This document shows positions 58,938 through 64,000 of a DNA stretch of 64,000 bases, piece after piece (the stretch's first letter is position 1; each line of letters opens with the position of its first letter). The position numbers and the translations under genes were made by a program. Source of the stretch: SIG603 sp963611165 (GTDB lineage: Bacteria > Bacillota > Clostridia > Oscillospirales > Acutalibacteraceae); the NCBI GenBank assembly GCA_963611165.1, contig CAVDQG010000005.1:1-64000 (forward strand), written 5' to 3'. The notes below the pieces were generated by a model. That model was not told where the DNA came from, made no database searches, and saw only the letters and a list, made by a program, of their open reading frames with translations.

Positions 58938-61088
58938 TCACTGTCTTTTGCTCGTACGGATTACCTCCATGAGCGTGGAAGCCGCAACTGGCTTTACGAT
59001 GTAGCCGTCCACTATATTGTGCCTTTTCGCCTCAACTATTTCCTTGGTTGGGGAGCTTGTCATAATAATTCTCGTCATATTCTTATATCTGTTCTGAATA
59101 GACATACAGAAATTGACTCCGCTGCCGTTTAAAAGAGTTTCGTCAATCAAAAGAACATCAAACGGAATTTCCTGTAAAAGTGCGTGTATATCCTCAAGTT
59201 TGGATGCTGTCTTAACAGACATGTTAAGATGAGTGAGATCCTTTTCGAGCATACTGAGAACTTTTCTGTTGTCGTCGGCGACAAGAATATTAAGCTCCTG
59301 ATGCTCAGCCCACTTAAGCTGCTCCTTGCGCTCTTCCTGCTCCTGTATCGGCAGATAGATAAAGAAATCAGAGCCCTTTCCCACTGTGCTCTCTGCGCAA
59401 ATTCTTCCCTTGTGAGTATGGATAATCTGCTCCGCAATGGAAAGTCCGAGTCCCGTTCCCTCGCCCGTCTTCTTTGTCGTGAAGAACGGATCGAAAATTC
59501 TTTCAAGGGTATCCTTATTCATTCCGGTACCCGTATCGCTGATGCGTATCTGAACATAATTTTCCCACTCGGAAGCGATGTTCTCGTCAGGAAATTTTTG
59601 AACGAGATTTTCACGCGTCACAAGCTCATCGCTAAGCGTAAGCGTTCCGCCGTTCTCCTTCATTGCGTGAATACCGTTTATGCAAATATTAAGAATAACC
59701 TGCTGAAGCTGGGTGGCATTTCCGAGAACAAATACTTTTTCGCTCTTGATGTCGGACTTTAGCTCCACATTTTTCGGACAATTTGTGTGGACGAGTTTAA
59801 TCGTGTAATCAAGAAGCTTTTCTATATTGACAGCCTCGTAAACCGTTTCTATATTCTTGCGGCTCATCGAAGAAATCTGCTTTACTACATCCTTTGCCTT
59901 TTCTGCCGCCTCGCTTATCTCGTATGCGTTGTCGTAAATATCGCTTTCGGGGTCGCTGTCCGCCATAATCAAATCGGCATAACCCGTTATAGGCGTGAGG
60001 AAATTGTTAAATTCGTGTGCAATTCCTCCCGTGAGCGTTCCCATAAGCTGAAGCCGCTGTCCGTGGGCAAGAGTTTCTTCACTTCGATGCAGTTCCTCAA
60101 GAGCGGAATTTATCTCCTTAAGTGATGTGATTTTATCGGCACTGCGGCGGTTTTTAATCAACAGCGAGTAAATATAAATCGTTACGGCAATGAGCACGGC
60201 TATCAAAAACGCAAAGAAGAGCACAAGCCTGCTGAAGCTTGTCTTTACCGCCTTGTATAAATCGTCGTAATCGACAACACCGCTCACCGTCCAGAAATCA
60301 TCTTCAACGTCTATACGCTGGAACGCACTTACCTTTTTAACTCTCGGCAAATCGGGATTCGACCACCAGTAGGAATAGTACACCATAACGCCCGATTCCT
60401 CGGTTTTCTGAGCATAAAGCAAACCTTCTAGCGAAGTGAGGTCAAGATTTTTTCCCTCGTAAATGGATCTTCTGCCCTCTATAGTGTCCTTTCCCCACTG
60501 CTCACGCACGGGGTGCATGATAATCATATTGTCGCTGTTCTTTATGACGAGATAACCGTTATCGCCGATATGAACATCTGAAACAAGCTGTTCGTAAAAT
60601 GCTTCCGTGTCAATCACAAGGCAGACAGTTTTCTCACCGCCGTTTTCTTTCATGACAATATAGTGACGGTCTCCGTTATGATACTGCCAGAACTGCACAC
60701 CGTTAGAGTCGGTAATCAAAACATCCTTCTCGGCATAAACTCCGTGTCGGCTCTCGAGAAAGTTTCCGTCATTATCCTCAAGCCAAATGTCGACCACCGT
60801 ATCGCTGGCGCTGACATTCGGTATTTCATCGGGCTTTTTCTCCACCTTTTTAACGGCGGCGTCAAGTCTTGAGATATATTCCTTGAGCGTATAAGCCATA
60901 ACATCCGAGAAGCTGTCCACCATAAGCTCGAGCTGAGTCGTCTGGCTCTCGATGATAGTATCTCGGTATCCTTTCCAAGTGAACACACCCGTGACGATAA
61001 GAAGACAAAGCATCACGCTTCCGACAATAAGGGGCTTATAAAGTGAAGTTAAATTGTGTCGAAGCTTTTTTTCAAGCAACTTTTTCAT
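58938..61088 (-). CDS. Hybrid sensor histidine kinase with Cache domain and receiver
   Basis: This 716-aa protein has transmembrane helices near 18-38 and 285-310 flanking a double-Cache-type extracellular domain (40-280; VVDIWLEDNDGNFLESRHG, GDNGYLVIKNSDNMIIMHP). The cytoplasmic part has an H-box GGIAHEFNNFLTPITGYADLI, HATPase motifs (NICINGIHAM, SDTGTGMNK, GTGLGLSIA) and a C-terminal receiver (ILVADDNRKVL, LLIDETLL as phospho-site, VDGYIVKP). Cache sensors often bind small carboxylates, so citrate is a sensible ligand. ATG 61088 has GAGGAG upstream; it is divergent from the OmpR-type regulator. Confidence 0.88.
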   Translation of the reverse strand: MKKLLEKKLRHNLTSLYKPLIVGSVMLCLLIVTGVFTWKGYRDTIIESQTTQLELMVDSFSDVMAYTLKEYISRLDAAVKKVEKKPDEIPNVSASDTVVDIWLEDNDGNFLESRHGVYAEKDVLITDSNGVQFWQYHNGDRHYIVMKENGGEKTVCLVIDTEAFYEQLVSDVHIGDNGYLVIKNSDNMIIMHPVREQWGKDTIEGRRSIYEGKNLDLTSLEGLLYAQKTEESGVMVYYSYWWSNPDLPRVKKVSAFQRIDVEDDFWTVSGVVDYDDLYKAVKTSFSRLVLFFAFLIAVLIAVTIYIYSLLIKNRRSADKITSLKEINSALEELHRSEETLAHGQRLQLMGTLTGGIAHEFNNFLTPITGYADLIMADSDPESDIYDNAYEISEAAEKAKDVVKQISSMSRKNIETVYEAVNIEKLLDYTIKLVHTNCPKNVELKSDIKSEKVFVLGNATQLQQVILNICINGIHAMKENGGTLTLSDELVTRENLVQKFPDENIASEWENYVQIRISDTGTGMNKDTLERIFDPFFTTKKTGEGTGLGLSIAEQIIHTHKGRICAESTVGKGSDFFIYLPIQEQEERKEQLKWAEHQELNILVADDNRKVLSMLEKDLTHLNMSVKTASKLEDIHALLQEIPFDVLLIDETLLNGSGVNFCMSIQNRYKNMTRIIMTSSPTKEIVEAKRHNIVDGYIVKPVAASTLMEVIRTSKRQ

Positions 61089-61089
61089 A

Positions 61090-61118
61090 TTGATAAAACT
61101 CCTCAAAAATGTTATAAT
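61090..61118 (+). promoter_or_regulatory. Promoter of the citrate-locus response regulator
   Basis: TTGATA (61090-61095) and TATAAT (61113-61118) with a 17-bp spacer. The -35 starts two bases after the first base of the divergent kinase gene, so the two transcripts start very close together. Confidence 0.8.
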
Positions 61119-61158
61119 AAATGAATACAGAAAACTTTTTAAAAGAGGTTAATTTGGC

Positions 61159-61851
61159 ATGGCATATCATATTCTTATTGTAGACGATGACCCGGCAATT
61201 TGCAAACTTTTATCCAAAGTTATGATCAGTAATGATATGGAAACCACAGTAGTAAACAGCGGTACGGCGGCGCTCGATCTCATTGCGAGACAGAGCGACA
61301 CTCTCGATATGATTTTGATAGATATAATGCTCGGCGACATGGAGGGCTTTGATGTCATCGAAACCGTTCGCCGCAATGGCGTGACCACTCCTATTATCAT
61401 AATCAGCGGACTTAACGAGGACTATAATTTCACTTACGGCTTGTCGCTCGGCGCAGACGATTATATCACAAAGCCGTTCCGCCCGCAAATCGTAACGGCA
61501 AAGGTCAAGGCTCTCATCAGACGAAGCAAAAGCTTCTCTCAGGAGTCCAACCATCAGATTGTTTGCGGCCCGTTTCTTTGCGACACGACGACCATGCGTT
61601 TTTATAAAAACAACGAGGAGCTCAACCTCTCCGAAAAGGAACGCTCACTGCTTTTGCTATTCGTGCGTCACCCACAACAGGTCTTCTCCAAGGATATGAT
61701 TTATGAACAGATATGGGGAAATTTAATTGCCGTTGACGACAATGCGATTATGGTTTACATCAACCGTCTTCGCAGTAAAATCGAGGACAACGTAAAACAG
61801 CCAAAGCACATAATCACCATTCGAGGTGTCGGCTACCGTTTTGTGCCGTAA
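61159..61851 (+). CDS. OmpR-family response regulator of the citrate locus
   Basis: This 230-aa regulator has a receiver with DDD at 9-11, phosphoacceptor Asp55 in MILIDIMLGD, a Lys in ITKPF, and a winged-helix output domain (about 130-228; DMIYEQIWGNLIAVDDNAIMVYINRLRSKI). It is divergent from the Cache hybrid kinase; because that kinase has its own receiver, direct transfer is not certain. AAGAGG precedes the ATG. Likely targets are the carrier and lyase promoters. Confidence 0.9.
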   Translation: MAYHILIVDDDPAICKLLSKVMISNDMETTVVNSGTAALDLIARQSDTLDMILIDIMLGDMEGFDVIETVRRNGVTTPIIIISGLNEDYNFTYGLSLGADDYITKPFRPQIVTAKVKALIRRSKSFSQESNHQIVCGPFLCDTTTMRFYKNNEELNLSEKERSLLLLFVRHPQQVFSKDMIYEQIWGNLIAVDDNAIMVYINRLRSKIEDNVKQPKHIITIRGVGYRFVP

Positions 61852-61892
61852 AAATAATTTTGATTACAAGTGCTCTGATAGAAATTAAGCAC

Positions 61893-61926
61893 AAAGAAGC
61901 ACCGGCTAAAAAGTCGGTGCTTCTTT
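61893..61926 (+). terminator. Intrinsic terminator after the response regulator
   Basis: A perfect 12-bp stem (61893-61904 and 61915-61926) with a 10-nt loop; the stem ends in TTCTTTGCT. Confidence 0.8.
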
Positions 61927-61930
61927 GCTG

Positions 61931-61963
61931 TGTGTTGTATCTAGAAAATGAGGTAACTATCTA
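61931..61963. repeat. Second copy of the two-block motif
   Basis: TGTGTTGTAT (61931-61940) and ATGAGGTAACTATCTA (61948-61963) repeat the motif at 48899-48932. It lies 17 bp downstream of the citF stop. Confidence 0.5.
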
Positions 61964-61979
61964 AATATTAAACTAAATA

Positions 61980-63548
61980 TTAAATTTCCTCGCTGAACTC
62001 GAAAGGCTTAACCTCACGGACGACGTCCATGACTGTACCGTCACGAGCCTCGATGATACCGACTACACGGTCACCGAACTGAACCTTCTCAGGCTCGCCA
62101 ACGATAGAATATGCGATGTCACGAAGCTCCTCGATTGTCTTGAGCGGTACGCAGTCAGCTGCCTTGAGTGCCTCGAGAAGGTCGGGACGGGCAGGGTTAA
62201 CGGCTACGCCGTAATCAGTAACAACGATATCAACGCTCTCGCCGGGAGTTGTGACTGTTGTAACGTCTGTGCAGATTGCAGGAATACGACCCTGAAGAAG
62301 CGGAGCGATAACAATTGTGCACTTTGCGCCCTGTGCTGTGTCGGGATGTCCGCCCTGAGCACCTGTGATAACACCGTCAGAACCAACAACAACGTTGCAG
62401 TTGAAGTGTGTATCAACCTCAAGTGAAGCAAGGATAACATAGTCAAGCTTGTTGACGAAAGCGCCCTTATTCATCGGGTTTGCGTATGCGCCTGCAGAAA
62501 TTCTGTGGTGGTTAGGATTCTTAACGTTCTTAACAGCGTCAAGGTCAAAGTCCTGAGTATCGAAAAGAATGTTAACAAGACCGTTGTCTAGAAGGTCGCA
62601 CATCGGCTTTGTGAGTCCGCCGACGCCGAAGCCCATCTTGATGCCTCTCTCCTGCATAATCTTTGTGAGGGAGATTGTGGAAGCGATGGAAGCTCCGCCG
62701 ACACCTGTCTGATATGAGAAACCGTCCTTGAAGTACGGTGTGTTTACAACTACCTGTGTGCAGTACTCAGCCATGAGAAGCTTTCTCTGGTCTGTTGTCG
62801 GCTTTGCGGCGCCTGTTGCAATCTTCTCGGGAATACCGATAGCGTCAACAACGCAGACATAGTCGACCTTTGTCATGGAGATATGTGCAGGATAGTTCGG
62901 GAAAGGAACGAGGCAGTCGGTAACAGCAACGACATAGTCTGCCTGATTACCGTCAACATAAGAATAGCTGAGAACGCCGCAGTTTGTCTTACCGCCGATA
63001 CCACGAAGGTTACCGTAGTTATCTGCTGTAGGAGCACCGATGAAAGCGATGTCAACATGTGTCTCGCCTGTTACAAGTGCACGTACACGTCCGCCGTGGC
63101 TACGCATTGTAGCAAGACCCTTGAGCTTGCCGTGGCTGATTGCCTCACCGATTTTGCCGCGAACACCACTGGATTCGATGTTTGTGATTGTGCCGTCCTC
63201 GATAAGCGGAACGAGGTCATCGTGTGCCTTACCGAGTGAGCTTGCGCTGATTGTGATGTTCTTGAGACCCATCTTCTGAATCTCTTTCATAACCATGCAA
63301 ACAACCAAGTCACCGTCACGGAAATGATGGTGGAAAGAAACTGTCATGCCGTCATGAGCGTTACACTTAACAAGTGCCTCATGAATATCCTTAACCATCT
63401 TGTCGTGGTCATGGTTCATAACAGGTGTGACCATAGGGCCGTACTTGTGGAACGGCTTGCCGTCTTTATAGTAATTTCCCTGGAAGACTTCCTTGCCGGT
63501 AATCTCCAGAATCTCTTCAGGAATATCTCTGCCAACTGCATTAATCAT
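61980..63548 (-). CDS. citF: Citrate lyase alpha subunit (citrate CoA-transferase)
   Basis: This 522-aa protein matches CitF throughout: MTVSFHHHFRDGD near 70-82, SSGVRGKIGEAISHGKL, RSHGGRVRA, IAFIGAPTADNYGN, GVGGASIASTISL and VVGSDGVITGAQGGHPDTA. It moves the acyl-carrier prosthetic group to citrate, forming citryl-ACP, which CitE cleaves to oxaloacetate. Its ATG is 2 bp after the citE stop. Confidence 0.95.
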   Translation of the reverse strand: MINAVGRDIPEEILEITGKEVFQGNYYKDGKPFHKYGPMVTPVMNHDHDKMVKDIHEALVKCNAHDGMTVSFHHHFRDGDLVVCMVMKEIQKMGLKNITISASSLGKAHDDLVPLIEDGTITNIESSGVRGKIGEAISHGKLKGLATMRSHGGRVRALVTGETHVDIAFIGAPTADNYGNLRGIGGKTNCGVLSYSYVDGNQADYVVAVTDCLVPFPNYPAHISMTKVDYVCVVDAIGIPEKIATGAAKPTTDQRKLLMAEYCTQVVVNTPYFKDGFSYQTGVGGASIASTISLTKIMQERGIKMGFGVGGLTKPMCDLLDNGLVNILFDTQDFDLDAVKNVKNPNHHRISAGAYANPMNKGAFVNKLDYVILASLEVDTHFNCNVVVGSDGVITGAQGGHPDTAQGAKCTIVIAPLLQGRIPAICTDVTTVTTPGESVDIVVTDYGVAVNPARPDLLEALKAADCVPLKTIEELRDIAYSIVGEPEKVQFGDRVVGIIEARDGTVMDVVREVKPFEFSEEI

Positions 63549-63550
63549 AA

Positions 63551-64000
63551 TTAAAGATCCCCCTTATAAACGCCGGATGCCTTTGCAAGCTCGATTGTAC
63601 GCTTTGCACCGTCGTAGAATGCGATGTCGATCATTTTACCGTCAACAGTGAAAACACCGATTCCGAGTGCCTTCTTGCTGTCAATCTCACGAACAACCTT
63701 CTCGGCGAAGATGATATCCTTCTGCTTCGGAGTGAAGATCTCGTGAACGATGTCGATCTGACGAGGATTGATGATAGACTTTCCGTCAAAGCCCATAAGG
63801 TGGATTGTCTCAACATCCTGGCGGAAGCCTTCCATATTGTTAAGATCTGTGTAAACTGTATCGAAACACTGAACACCTGCTGCACGAGCGGCAATGATCA
63901 TGTTCTGGCGTGCGCCCATGAGCTCAACACCTGTGCCTGTGATGTGTGTCTGAAGATCCTTTGTGTAGTCACCGCCCGAAAGAGCGATACCGAATAAACG
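63551..64000 (-). CDS. citE: Citrate lyase beta subunit, 5' part cut by the window
   Basis: The C-terminal 149 residues of CitE are present; the start lies beyond the window. Visible are RLFGIALSGGDYTKDLQT, GARQNMIIAARAAGVQCFDTVYTD with the substrate-binding region and GFDGKSIINPRQIDIVHEIF, the conserved C-terminal block. CitE is the citryl-ACP lyase that releases oxaloacetate. Gene order citE-citF agrees with usual citDEF operons, so citD should lie further upstream. Confidence 0.95.
   Translation of the reverse strand, partial: RLFGIALSGGDYTKDLQTHITGTGVELMGARQNMIIAARAAGVQCFDTVYTDLNNMEGFRQDVETIHLMGFDGKSIINPRQIDIVHEIFTPKQKDIIFAEKVVREIDSKKALGIGVFTVDGKMIDIAFYDGAKRTIELAKASGVYKGDL

Overview
The window looks like the chromosome of an anaerobic gut-type Clostridia, probably Ruminococcaceae/Oscillospiraceae. 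The evidence is moderate GC, Firmicutes housekeeping genes (DnaD/DnaI primosome genes, RqcH, TrmK, a Trp T-box, a class B sortase), AGGAGG-type ribosome binding sites, secreted SH3/Big_2 wall proteins and fermentative di/tricarboxylate use. No insertion sequence, prophage or CRISPR array was seen. The assignment is inference, since no 16S gene is present.

Layout. 1-4.5 kb: an AT-rich edge with a J-like membrane protein (cut by the window), a small helical protein, a YoaK/LysR divergent pair and a sortase. 4.6-9.6 kb: two asparagine-synthase paralogues flanking an ATP-grasp D-aspartate-ligase-like enzyme, a probable peptidoglycan cross-bridge operon. 9.8-24.8 kb: housekeeping genes (phosphatase, cupin, M20 dipeptidase, PcrA-like helicase, rqcH-nif3-trmK with a frameshifted nif3, sigma factor, Cof phosphatase, ComM/YifB, lipoprotein, DnaC/DnaI-like, DnaD-like). 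25-27.6 kb: a large secreted SH3/GH24 lysozyme. 27.7-30.3 kb: a Trp T-box leader, an aminotransferase and trpS, then tRNA-Arg. 30.5-36.7 kb: a polyamine operon (speA-speE-speB-CASDH-CANSDC) preceded by a structured RNA of about 420 nt with its own consensus promoter and terminator.

36.7-42 kb: a two-component system with a VTC-domain protein and DUF4956, divergent from a Cthe_2159-type lipoprotein; a large inverted operator lies between them. 42.2-48.7 kb: an operon of zinc-ribbon, SPFH and CxxC-containing receiver-like proteins, divergent from a 7TM pseudokinase, a histidine kinase and a LuxR-type regulator. 49-53.7 kb: L-tartrate use (ttdB, ttdA, an SLC13-type permease) with two FCD-GntR regulators and matching operators. 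53.8-54.1 kb: two tRNA-Ser genes. 54.2-57.1 kb: a secreted NlpC-like protein, a prolyl-tRNA editing protein and a carbonic anhydrase. 57.4-64 kb: citrate use (CitMHS carrier, hybrid sensor kinase, OmpR-type regulator, citF, partial citE).

Metabolically, the last third converges on oxaloacetate: tartrate dehydratase and citrate lyase both make it, each with its own carrier and its own regulators. The less understood parts are the SPFH/zinc-ribbon locus, the VTC/DUF4956 locus and the RNA upstream of speA.
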